64,000 nucleotides of DNA, from positions 1,570,861-1,634,860 of the forward strand of contig NZ_SKCI01000001.1 of the NCBI RefSeq assembly GCF_005434965.1. Reading direction: 5' to 3'. Shown here one piece after another: positions 26,337-34,040 of the stretch. The position numbers and the translations under genes were made by a program. Numbering within the stretch: the stretch's first letter is position 1; each line of letters begins with the position of its first letter. The notes beneath the pieces were generated by a model that saw only the letters and a program-made list of their open reading frames with translations, was not told where the DNA came from and did not search any database. The DNA comes from Marimonas lutisalis (lineage in GTDB: Bacteria > Pseudomonadota > Alphaproteobacteria > Rhodobacterales > Rhodobacteraceae).

Positions 26337-26824
26337 AGCCCGACCTCATTCAGGATGAAGTCGGCGATCGCACCAGTATCGTCGAGGTCAAACAATGGCA
26401 GTACGGTTTCCACCGGCGAATCCGATGCCAGCGCCCGGATCGTGCCGTTTTCCTCAGCCAGCGGCCTTTTCCCGTTGACCGCCCGGAAGGCCTCGATCTT
26501 GGGATGCGCCTCGTTCTTGTAGCCCTCGATCAGCACCAGATCGACCGGCGAAAACCTTTCCAAAAGCGCATCAAGCGGCGGTTCCGGAGCATCTCGCAGC
26601 TCATGCATCAAGGCCCAGCGATTGGGCGTGGCGAGCAGAACCTCCCGTGCGCCGGCCTGGCGATGCCGATAGCTGTCCCGTCCCGGCTGATCGATATCCG
26701 TCGTATGGTGCGCGTGTTTGAGGCTCGAAACCGATACTCTGCGCTCGGCAAGCTCGGCGATCAAACGCTCCATGAGCCCGGTCTTTCCGGCGTTCTTCCA
26801 ACCCGTCACGCCATAGATCTTCAT
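26333..26824 (-). CDS. mobB: Molybdopterin-guanine dinucleotide biosynthesis adaptor MobB
   Basis: A 163-residue P-loop protein. MKIYGVTGWKNAGKTGLMER holds the Walker A, KHAHHTTDIDQPGRDSYRHR is the family's His-rich stretch, and LVLIEGYKNEAHPKIEAFR is also typical. MobB binds GTP and assists MobA during guanine dinucleotide attachment. The start is the ATG overlapping the mobA stop; a longer reading would duplicate mobA sequence in another frame. Confidence 0.92.
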   Translation of the reverse strand: MKIYGVTGWKNAGKTGLMERLIAELAERRVSVSSLKHAHHTTDIDQPGRDSYRHRQAGAREVLLATPNRWALMHELRDAPEPPLDALLERFSPVDLVLIEGYKNEAHPKIEAFRAVNGKRPLAEENGTIRALASDSPVETVLPLFDLDDTGAIADFILNEVGL

Positions 26825-27450
26825 AGCAAGGCCTGCGCTTTCTCCAGATCTTCGGGCGTGTTGATGTTGAAGAAGGGATCGAAGGGCGATGCCGGGAAAA
26901 GCGCCTCGCGCCCGCCATGGCGATCCGTCCAAAGGACGATCTTTTTCAACCCGTCCTCCAGACCATTCCGCAAATCATGGCGCAGGGCAACTGGCCAAAG
27001 GCCGAACGTCGGATGCCGGATCAGGCCCGAGCGTGACTTGCTCTTAGTCGCGGCGTCCCCCCTAGTTGCGGCCAGCACCAGCGGATGTGCCTGACCTTCT
27101 GCGGCAGCCTGCAACCGGATCACCAGATCATCCGGGAAAAACGGTGTGTCGGCCGCAACCGACACCACGACATCCGCCCCCTGTTCCGAGGCCCAGTCCA
27201 GCCCGGCCAGAACGCCCGCCAGCGGGCCCGGAAACCCGGCAACACTGTCCGGCAAAACAGGCAGACCAAAGCCCGAGAAACGATCAGAATCACCGTTGGC
27301 ATTCAGGGCCATGCCCGCAACCTGCGGCGAAAGACGGTCGATCACATGCGCCAACAGAGGCCTACCGCCGAGCATCAGCAACCCCTTGTCGCGCCCGCCC
27401 ATGCGTGTGGCCTGGCCGCCGGCCAGGATCACCCCCAGGGGCCTGCTCAT
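26821..27450 (-). CDS. mobA: Molybdenum cofactor guanylyltransferase MobA
   Basis: A 209-residue nucleotidyltransferase. GVILAGGQATRMGGRDKGLL is the GTP-binding signature, VSVAADTPFFPDDL the metal-binding segment, and FFNINTPEDLEKAQ the C-terminal landmark. It attaches GMP to Mo-molybdopterin, giving the bis-MGD form used by DMSO-reductase-family enzymes such as the formate dehydrogenase at 34041-36935. Overlaps fdhD and mobB by four bases. Confidence 0.93.
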   Translation of the reverse strand: MSRPLGVILAGGQATRMGGRDKGLLMLGGRPLLAHVIDRLSPQVAGMALNANGDSDRFSGFGLPVLPDSVAGFPGPLAGVLAGLDWASEQGADVVVSVAADTPFFPDDLVIRLQAAAEGQAHPLVLAATRGDAATKSKSRSGLIRHPTFGLWPVALRHDLRNGLEDGLKKIVLWTDRHGGREALFPASPFDPFFNINTPEDLEKAQALL

Positions 27451-28319
27451 TCAGAGGCTCCCTTGCGGCGCGTCTTCTGGTCCTCGGCAGGCACGCTTGC
27501 CGGATCGACATCCCGGACAAGCCGATCTTCACCTGACAGGCACACGAAACGCTGCCCGCGCATCCGCCCGATCAGCGTCAACCCCACCTGTCGGGCGATT
27601 TCGACGCCCCAGGCGGTGAACCCCGAGCGCGATGCCAGCGCTGGAATACCCATCATCGCCGTCTTGATCACCATCTCCGAAGTCAACCGGCCCGTGGTGT
27701 ACAGAATCTTGTCTGCCGCAGGAACGTCATGGCGGAACATGAATCCCGCGATCTTGTCGACGGCATTGTGGCGGCCGACATCTTCCATGTAGAGGAGCGG
27801 CTGATCGCCCTGGCACAACACCGTGCCATGGATTGCCCCGGCCTTCAGGTAGAGAGACGGGGTCATGTTGATCTGGCGCGCCAACGCGTAAAGCCAACTC
27901 GTGCGGAGTTCGGTCTGCGGCAGTTCCAGCCCCTCCAACCCCTCCATCATGTCACCGAACACGGTGCCCACCGCGCAGCCGCTCGTCCGGGTCTTCTTCT
28001 GCACCTTCTCCTCGTATGACGTTTCGCGGACCGTGCGCACGACAACGGTTTCAATGTCTTCATCGTAGTCAATTCCGGTTACGACATCGTCATCGCGCAG
28101 CATCCCCTGGTTTCGCAGAAAGCCGAGCGCAAGGTATTCGGGATAGTCCCCGATCGTCATGGACGTGACGATTTCCTGACTGTTGAGAAAGATGGTCAGG
28201 GGGCGCTCTTCGACAACCCGGATTTCAATTTCCGCCCCGGTCTGATCCGTTCCCGTCACGGCGCGCGTCAGGCGCGGCGCGTCCGGGTCTGGTAGAATGG
28301 GATAGTCCGCGCCTTTCAA
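27447..28319 (-). CDS. fdhD: Formate dehydrogenase accessory sulfurtransferase FdhD
   Basis: A 290-residue FdhD protein. LTIFLNSQEIVTSM, EYLALGFLRNQGML, MEDVGRHNAVDKIAGF and LTSEMVIKTA are all family landmarks. The active-site loop reads TSGCAVGTVFG with one Cys (C115) instead of the CxxC of the E. coli protein. FdhD passes sulfur from a cysteine desulfurase to the bis-MGD cofactor. The start is a TTG: AGGAG lies six bases upstream, whereas the nearby ATG is followed at once by a stop. First gene of the cofactor operon and divergent from the DUF2478 gene. Confidence 0.92.
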   Translation of the reverse strand: MKGADYPILPDPDAPRLTRAVTGTDQTGAEIEIRVVEERPLTIFLNSQEIVTSMTIGDYPEYLALGFLRNQGMLRDDDVVTGIDYDEDIETVVVRTVRETSYEEKVQKKTRTSGCAVGTVFGDMMEGLEGLELPQTELRTSWLYALARQINMTPSLYLKAGAIHGTVLCQGDQPLLYMEDVGRHNAVDKIAGFMFRHDVPAADKILYTTGRLTSEMVIKTAMMGIPALASRSGFTAWGVEIARQVGLTLIGRMRGQRFVCLSGEDRLVRDVDPASVPAEDQKTRRKGASE

Positions 28320-28382
28320 TTCATGCTCCTGTCAGGCTTGCATTTTCCGCCGCGCGAACATCATGTATGCCAATATTGGGAC

Positions 28383-28913
28383 ATGCAAGTGGAAGCCATG
28401 CTGGGCTATGTAATCGCAGACGGACGCGGAAAGGCGGATCTATTGATCCGTGAAGTCGCCATGCGCCTTCACGCCGGCGGGGTCAGGGTCGCCGGGGCGG
28501 TGCAGGTGAACATTGAAACGGACGCCAACCGAAAATGCCACATGGACCTGCATATCCTGACCGGTGATGACGTGGTGCGGATCAGCCAGGATCTCGGGGC
28601 GATGTCCAGAGGATGCAGGCTCGATCCGGGCGGGTTGGAACGCGCCGTTGGGTTGGTATCCGCCGAGCTGGCCAACAATCCCCAGATCGTAATCATCAAC
28701 AAGTTCGGCAAGCAGGAACTCGAAGGGCGCGGCTTCCGCCCGGTTATCGGAGAAGCGCTTTCTGCCGGTATTCCGGTGCTAACGGCCGTGAACCGCAGTA
28801 ACCTCGACGGTTTCCTGGAGTTCGGACAGGACTTCGCCCAACCGGTTCCTAACGATGCTGAGGCGCTCCTCGACTGGGCGATGGTCGCGTTGAAACAGAG
28901 TGCAGCCGAGTGA
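28383..28913 (+). CDS. DUF2478 family protein (molybdenum-associated)
   Basis: A 176-residue protein with MLGYVIADGRGKADLLIREV at the N-terminus, GAVQVNIETDANRKCHMDLH and the conserved LVIINKFGKQE-type segment (IVIINKFGKQELEGRG), as in DUF2478. The function is unknown; family members cluster with molybdate transport and molybdoenzyme genes and have a nucleotide-binding look. The start may be the ATG at 28383 or the one at 28398. It is divergent from fdhD across 63 bases. Confidence 0.78.
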   Translation: MQVEAMLGYVIADGRGKADLLIREVAMRLHAGGVRVAGAVQVNIETDANRKCHMDLHILTGDDVVRISQDLGAMSRGCRLDPGGLERAVGLVSAELANNPQIVIINKFGKQELEGRGFRPVIGEALSAGIPVLTAVNRSNLDGFLEFGQDFAQPVPNDAEALLDWAMVALKQSAAE

Positions 28914-28996
28914 ACGGAACCAACCCCGACTAATCTGTCCTGCGATAGCCCGGACAAAATCTAGGACAAGTCGACCTCCTCATCGGGCTTCGGTAT

Positions 28997-30292
28997 CTAG
29001 TTCGCCTTGGTCGCGCTTTTCAGGAAACTGATCAGGTCTGCCCTGTCGGATGTCTTGCGGATCACCTGCATCGGCATTTTTGATCCGGGAATGTAGTGAT
29101 CCGGCCCTTCGTCGAAGAGAGCGTCAACCGTCGCCTCATCCCAAACAATATCCGCCCGAAGCAAGGTTGGCGAATAGGTATATCCCGGCAAGGTTCCGGC
29201 CCGGCGCCCGAACAGCCCATGAAGGCTGGGACCGGCCTTGCGCGATGGCCCGGGTTCAAGCGCGTGACAAATCGAACATTTGCGCATGAACTGCCGCTCG
29301 CCATTGGGCATGCTTTCGGCCTCTCTGAGAAATGAACGTTTTCCATTTATCGCTGGATCGAACTTATCCAGAAGGGCCACAGGCCAAGCATAGACGACAT
29401 CGTCAAGCCCACCGGCGTAGATGGTCTCTCCATCCGGAGAGAACGCCAGCGCCCAGACCGGCCCCTGGCGGGTTGCCTTGAAATCCCGCGTGATCTCCCA
29501 GCGATTTGCATCTAGCATCATGATGTAGCCATGACCATCGCCCACGGCGATTTGTCCGCTCTTCGGGTGATAGGCCATGGACAGTATCGGGCGGCGATCC
29601 AGCGTGAAGTCGGCGATCGTCTCGCCGGTTTCGACATCGATGACACGCGTGCCGCCGTCGACGGCGCCGTAGGCCACCCACCCCGCGTCAATGATCAGAA
29701 CATTCACGCCAAAGCCGTGATTGACCATTGGAAACGGCGTGCTGCCTTCGTCATCGTAACGCAGCAGCGCGCCTTGCGACGTGCCCGCAAAGAGACGGCC
29801 GCGCTGATCGAACGCAACCGCGTTTACCCCGGCACCCGGCGCAGGAAGCGCTTTGGACGCCCCTCCCTCGAGCGGCCAAAGCCGAATGGTTCCGTCCCAG
29901 CTTCCGCTCGCGACCGCTGTGCCGTCGGGGGAAACCGCCAGCGAGGTCACCTTTCCCTGGTGGCGTCCCAGCTCGATGGGCGGATCAGTCCACAGGCGCA
30001 CGGCAAAATCGTCGCCCGCGCTGATCGGGGTGCCGCCGGAGGTGAAGCCGACAACCGTTACGGCCGCATCATGGCCTTCGAGCCAACGTGGTTCGCGATC
30101 CGTCCAGAGACCGACAGAGTTGTCGAAGCTGGCAGTCGCCACCTGCCCTTGCGGCGTCACGGCGATCCCCATGATCGGTCCACCATGTCCCTTTAACGTA
30201 GTGAACTCCTGCGCGGCACCAGCCGCCGCGCAGGCCCCGAAGAAAACTGCAAGAAGATATCGCAGCGCCCTATTTCGCCGTTTTGGGATCAT
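28997..30292 (-). CDS. WD40-repeat protein fused to cytochrome c
   Basis: A 431-residue exported protein. Residues 1-27 form a signal peptide (RYLLAVFFGACAAAGAAQ). Six or seven WD40-like repeats follow (LKGHGGPIMGIAVTPQG, VTSLAVSPDGTAVASGSWD, VWALAFSPDGETIYAGGLDD), giving a beta-propeller. A C-terminal class I cytochrome c has CSICH as heme site and SKMPM as probable axial Met. The likely role is a periplasmic electron carrier or docking protein for the formate dehydrogenase module, inferred from being the last gene of that cluster. Its start overlaps the upstream iron-sulfur gene by 23 bases. Confidence 0.85.
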   Translation of the reverse strand: MIPKRRNRALRYLLAVFFGACAAAGAAQEFTTLKGHGGPIMGIAVTPQGQVATASFDNSVGLWTDREPRWLEGHDAAVTVVGFTSGGTPISAGDDFAVRLWTDPPIELGRHQGKVTSLAVSPDGTAVASGSWDGTIRLWPLEGGASKALPAPGAGVNAVAFDQRGRLFAGTSQGALLRYDDEGSTPFPMVNHGFGVNVLIIDAGWVAYGAVDGGTRVIDVETGETIADFTLDRRPILSMAYHPKSGQIAVGDGHGYIMMLDANRWEITRDFKATRQGPVWALAFSPDGETIYAGGLDDVVYAWPVALLDKFDPAINGKRSFLREAESMPNGERQFMRKCSICHALEPGPSRKAGPSLHGLFGRRAGTLPGYTYSPTLLRADIVWDEATVDALFDEGPDHYIPGSKMPMQVIRKTSDRADLISFLKSATKAN

Positions 30293-31556
30293 CCGCCAAA
30301 GTATCTGCAACCAGTTGTCCAAGGCTGACCACCTCGATCTCGTCCCGGTCCAGCTCGAACAGTCCATCCTCGAAAACGCCCCGGCAGTTGGCGCAGGGAA
30401 CGACCACAGCGTCGATATTGCCAAGATCGTCGATCTGTTCCAGCTTCTTGCCGAAAGCACCGATCATCAGATCCTCTGCACGCTGGTTTGCCGATACACC
30501 ACCACCGCCACCACAGCAGTAGTTTGTCACGCCCGCGCCTTTCATCTCGACGAAATTCGAACAGGCATCATCCAACAGGCGGCGCGGTTCCTTGAGAAGG
30601 CCACCACGTCGGACAATCTGGCAAGGGTCATGCAGGGTCATCTTGCGCGTGTCGCGTTCTCCCGGCGGGATACGCCCTTCGGCTCTGAGCTTGTCAAGCA
30701 ACTCAAGAATGTGCAGCACCTCGAACTTGAAAGAACGGCCAATCAGGTTCGGCCCCGCCCAGCGGATTGCCCCGTAGGCATGGCCACATTCCGGGCTGAT
30801 AACGTATTTGACACCCAGCCGTTCGGCCTCATCGACAACGCGCTGCACCAGTTGCCGGGCCAGCGGACCCGAGCCGATCTGCACCCCGACATTCGTCGCT
30901 TCATAGGCTTCGGTGGACAGCGTCCAGCTGACTCCCGCACGATCGAAAATCTTGGCATAGGCGCCGATGATTTCGGGCGAGGCCATGATCTCATGCGAAG
31001 ACAGCAACGCGAGGTAGTCGGCCCCCTCCACGTCCACCGGTATCTTCAGACCGGTGTCCTCTTCCTGATGCTCGACCTGTTTCAAAAGCGCTCTTGCGGT
31101 CACGCCCATCGGGCTTGAGGTTCTCTCGACATTGGCGCGGGCCTGCGCCAATCCTTCCGGCACGATGTCCGCGGCGGCATAGCCCTCGCGAACCTTGCGA
31201 ATGGTGCCGGCGATGTCGATTCCCATGGGGCAGACCAAAGTGCAACGCCCGCACATCGTGCAGCTGTCATAGACAAGCTCTTCCCAATCACGCAGTTCCT
31301 CTTCGGTGATCTCGTCCGGTGCCCCGAAAATCTGGGTGATCCAGCGCAACGGGGCCTTGTGCTTCTTGTAGGCCTTCACCAGCGGGAACAGCTTGTATGT
31401 CGGCGTATATTTTGGATCGTGCGTCGCCTCGTAGAAATGGCACGCTTCGGCGCATTCCCCACAATGGACACAGGCCTCCAGATAGGACGCAATATCACGA
31501 TCGATCTGGTTGACCAGAGTGTCAATGGCGGTCTGGGCTTTCGATGTCTCACTCAT
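30270..31556 (-). CDS. CCG-domain iron-sulfur protein (HdrD/DsrK/GlpC-like)
   Basis: A 428-residue soluble iron-sulfur protein. Two ferredoxin-type 4Fe-4S motifs are near the N-terminus (CVHCGECAEACHF and CTMCGRCTLVCPM). Two CCG domains follow, with HDPCQIVRRGG and NYCCGGGGG in the second half and PCANCR after it. Such proteins transfer electrons between a membrane cytochrome b and a soluble partner. It overlaps the NarI/DsrM-like gene, so the two probably form a membrane-bound pair that accepts or delivers electrons for the formate dehydrogenase operon. Confidence 0.87.
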   Translation of the reverse strand: MSETSKAQTAIDTLVNQIDRDIASYLEACVHCGECAEACHFYEATHDPKYTPTYKLFPLVKAYKKHKAPLRWITQIFGAPDEITEEELRDWEELVYDSCTMCGRCTLVCPMGIDIAGTIRKVREGYAAADIVPEGLAQARANVERTSSPMGVTARALLKQVEHQEEDTGLKIPVDVEGADYLALLSSHEIMASPEIIGAYAKIFDRAGVSWTLSTEAYEATNVGVQIGSGPLARQLVQRVVDEAERLGVKYVISPECGHAYGAIRWAGPNLIGRSFKFEVLHILELLDKLRAEGRIPPGERDTRKMTLHDPCQIVRRGGLLKEPRRLLDDACSNFVEMKGAGVTNYCCGGGGGVSANQRAEDLMIGAFGKKLEQIDDLGNIDAVVVPCANCRGVFEDGLFELDRDEIEVVSLGQLVADTLADDPKTAK

Positions 31557-32194
31557 GGGTTCATCCCCTTGCGGCCATAGTTCGCGCCGGTGGCCCCGCG
31601 CGACAGGAAGAATGTGAAGGCATGCATCAGGCGGCTGAACGGGAAGTATATCAGCCAGATGTTGACACTGAGCATGTGAATTGCGCGCAGGCTGTCATGG
31701 GCTTCCTGAAGGGCAAGACAGCCTGTCAGCATGACTATGAAAGTCAGCCACGTGCCGACATGGTCATCCCAGTCCGAGATCAACCGCATCACCGGATCCG
31801 AGAAACGCCGCACCCACAGGACAATCAGGCCGGCAAAGGCGATCTCGGCTGCAATGATGAAACCCCAACGGGGCAGCGCAGGCCAGCTCAGACCGGTAAA
31901 TTTCTCGATGAAGGCGATATGCGGCGCCGCGAAAAAGAACAACACGAACAGGCCAAGGTGAAACCCGTACCCCCCAAGAAGATGCATCCAGGTGCGCTGA
32001 GCGAACAGCCCGCGCGGGAAGAAATGCCTCAGGTTGCCTTTCAGGAAGCCCGTAGCGGCAGAGCCGCGCGCGGGGGCCAGGTCGGGCTTCTTGCCCAATC
32101 GAACGATCCCGACCAGTCGCCACAACCCCGCCACGACGAACAACGCCGCGGCGAAATAGAACATCGGGCCTTCAGTGAATTCCAGGAATGTCAT
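31553..32194 (-). CDS. NarI/DsrM-like membrane cytochrome b
   Basis: A 213-residue membrane protein with about five hydrophobic segments. Conserved His residues appear in TWMHLLGGYGFHLGLF and in HMLSVNIWLIYFPFSRLMHAF, spaced as in NarI/DsrM heme-b proteins. It overlaps the CCG iron-sulfur gene by four bases and the FDH gamma gene by four bases. A quinone-linked heme b protein is the most likely role; heme number is inferred. Confidence 0.82.
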   Translation of the reverse strand: MTFLEFTEGPMFYFAAALFVVAGLWRLVGIVRLGKKPDLAPARGSAATGFLKGNLRHFFPRGLFAQRTWMHLLGGYGFHLGLFVLFFFAAPHIAFIEKFTGLSWPALPRWGFIIAAEIAFAGLIVLWVRRFSDPVMRLISDWDDHVGTWLTFIVMLTGCLALQEAHDSLRAIHMLSVNIWLIYFPFSRLMHAFTFFLSRGATGANYGRKGMNP

Positions 32195-33351
32195 GCCGAA
32201 CCCTCCGCCGTGGCCGCGCCGGGCGCGGACTCGTCTTCATCATGGCTGGCCTTCTTGCCCGTTACCTCCTCGTACCAGAGGTCGTGGTGTTCCTTGGCCC
32301 AGTTTTCGTCCACTTCGCCGCGCAGCATCGAGTCGAGCGACCCTTCCATGCCGATCGAGCCGATATAGGCATGGCCCATCGCAATCGAGATCATGAGAAT
32401 GGCGCCGCCGGCGTGCAGGACGGTGGACAGTTGGTGCCACGCCAGCACCTCCGTGACCCAGGGAAACAACAGGAGCATCCCGGTGGCGGACATGATCAGC
32501 CCGACGATTACCACGATCCAGTACCAGGTCTTTTCGCCGAAATTATAGTGGTGCGATGACGCGTGTCCGCCGAGCAGACCTCCACCCTTGATGATCCACT
32601 TGGCATCGGCCCACTGGAAGAAATTGCCCTTCATGAACTTGAAGATCACGATGAGCAGCGACAGGATGAAAACAGGCCCGAAAAGATTGTGGCCCTGCAG
32701 CATGGCGCTGGTCAGAACCGCGTTCGCCTCCTTGCCGATGATAGGTACCAGAACCGTGCGGCCCAGAAGGATGACCAAGCCCGAAATCGCCATCAGGATG
32801 AAGCTTGACGCAAGGAACCAGTGCGCGATGCGATGCGCCATGGAGAAGCGTGGAATATACTTGCCTGACCGTCCGCCGCGAATCTTGATGCGGCCGCGCA
32901 CGATGCCGAACAGCGCAATCACCCCAAGAACCGTCACTAGAATCCAGCCTGCATAGGGCAGGATGATTTCCCGCCGCAGCAGGCGCCATTCCTCACCCAG
33001 AACCTGCATCACCCGGGGCTGTCCCGAGGAGGATGTGACATTGACCGTCTCGCTGGGCCGGATCTCTTCCATCAGGGCTTCGAAAACGTTTTGCGGACGC
33101 CCGGGCACCTCGAGGATCGGATTGTCGCCAACCACAGGAGGCGGCTCTGTGCCACCGTATTTCAACTGCCGCCAGATGTCGGCGTCGGACGCCTCACCAA
33201 GCGGAGCGGTAATGCCCGGCGAGTCCACAGCTCCCTCGGGCGGCCTGACGGAACTTTGCGCGTCTGCCGTCGAGGCCATGGCCAGGCAAAGCAGCGTGAT
33301 TGCAGCCACGAGCAGCCGCAAGGGATGCAGTTTGAAGGCGGTCACGGTCAT
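32191..33351 (-). CDS. Formate dehydrogenase gamma subunit (cytochrome b556) with N-terminal extension
   Basis: A 386-residue protein. Residues 1-31 form a signal peptide ending ADAQS, then about 95 periplasmic residues, then a FdnI/FdoI-like four-helix cytochrome b domain starting near RFSMAHRIAHWFLA. Further heme-binding His lie in LQGHNLFGPVF and STVLHAGGAIL-AMGHAY. It anchors the alpha/beta dimer and passes electrons to quinone. FdnI and FdoI have about 215 residues; the long extension is known in some alpha- and betaproteobacterial FDH gamma subunits. A hairpin separates it from the beta gene. Confidence 0.9.
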   Translation of the reverse strand: MTVTAFKLHPLRLLVAAITLLCLAMASTADAQSSVRPPEGAVDSPGITAPLGEASDADIWRQLKYGGTEPPPVVGDNPILEVPGRPQNVFEALMEEIRPSETVNVTSSSGQPRVMQVLGEEWRLLRREIILPYAGWILVTVLGVIALFGIVRGRIKIRGGRSGKYIPRFSMAHRIAHWFLASSFILMAISGLVILLGRTVLVPIIGKEANAVLTSAMLQGHNLFGPVFILSLLIVIFKFMKGNFFQWADAKWIIKGGGLLGGHASSHHYNFGEKTWYWIVVIVGLIMSATGMLLLFPWVTEVLAWHQLSTVLHAGGAILMISIAMGHAYIGSIGMEGSLDSMLRGEVDENWAKEHHDLWYEEVTGKKASHDEDESAPGAATAEGSA

Positions 33352-33381
33352 GACAACCCCTGTCTTTTGTATTGCTCCGGA

Positions 33382-33410
33382 CAGGCAGGCCGCAGAGGGC
33401 GGCCTGCCTG
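33382..33410. terminator. Strong hairpin between FDH beta and gamma genes
   Basis: CAGGCAGGCCGC pairs perfectly with GCGGCCTGCCTG across a five-base loop (12-bp GC-rich stem). No U-run follows on the minus strand. In the middle of an operon it may cause partial termination or protect the upstream alpha/beta message from 3' decay, which could set a subunit ratio. Confidence 0.6.
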
Positions 33411-33433
33411 GATATTACGGAAGAGCCTGCAGC

Positions 33434-34027
33434 TCAGCCGCCCTTCTGGTCGTAGGCCGTGCCCCAACCCCAGGCGCCCGAGCCAAAGCCGCGGGCGACC
33501 ACGCGTTCGCGATAGATCGCCGACACGACGTCGCCATCTCCCGCGAGCAGGGCCTTGGTCGAGCACATCTCGGCGCAGATCGGCAGTTTGCCTTCTGCGA
33601 TCCGGTTGCGCCCGTACTTGGCGAACTCGGCCGTGGAGTGGTTCTCTTCCGGACCGCCGGCGCAGAAGGTGCATTTGTCCATCTTGCCTCGAGATCCGAA
33701 ATTGCCTGCCTGCGGATATTGCGGCGCGCCAAACGGGCACGCGTAGAAGCAATAGCCGCAACCGATGCAGAGATCCTTGGAGTGAAGAACAACCCCCTCC
33801 TCGTTCTGGTAGAAGCAATCCACCGGGCAGACCGCCATACAGGGCGCATCCGAGCAGTGCATACAGGCCACCGAGATCGAACGCTCACCCGGGTCGCCAT
33901 CGTTGATCGTCACAACGCGGCGCCGGTTGATGCCCCAAGGCACCTCGTGCTCGTTCTTGCACGCCGTTACACAGGCATTGCACTCGATGCAGCGTTCAGC
34001 GTCGCAGAGAAACTTTGCTCTAGCCAT
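33434..34027 (-). CDS. Formate dehydrogenase beta subunit (four 4Fe-4S clusters)
   Basis: A 197-residue ferredoxin-type subunit. Cysteine groups are CDAERCIECNACVTACK, CMHCSDAPCMAVCP, CIGCGYCFYACPFGAP and KCTFC with a later CAEMC, enough for four clusters. It relays electrons from the alpha subunit to the membrane cytochrome b. It is shorter than FdnH and lacks the C-terminal membrane helix, as in other alphaproteobacterial forms. The start lies 13 bases after the alpha stop. Confidence 0.92.
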   Translation of the reverse strand: MARAKFLCDAERCIECNACVTACKNEHEVPWGINRRRVVTINDGDPGERSISVACMHCSDAPCMAVCPVDCFYQNEEGVVLHSKDLCIGCGYCFYACPFGAPQYPQAGNFGSRGKMDKCTFCAGGPEENHSTAEFAKYGRNRIAEGKLPICAEMCSTKALLAGDGDVVSAIYRERVVARGFGSGAWGWGTAYDQKGG

Positions 34028-34040
34028 TTCTCAATCCTCC

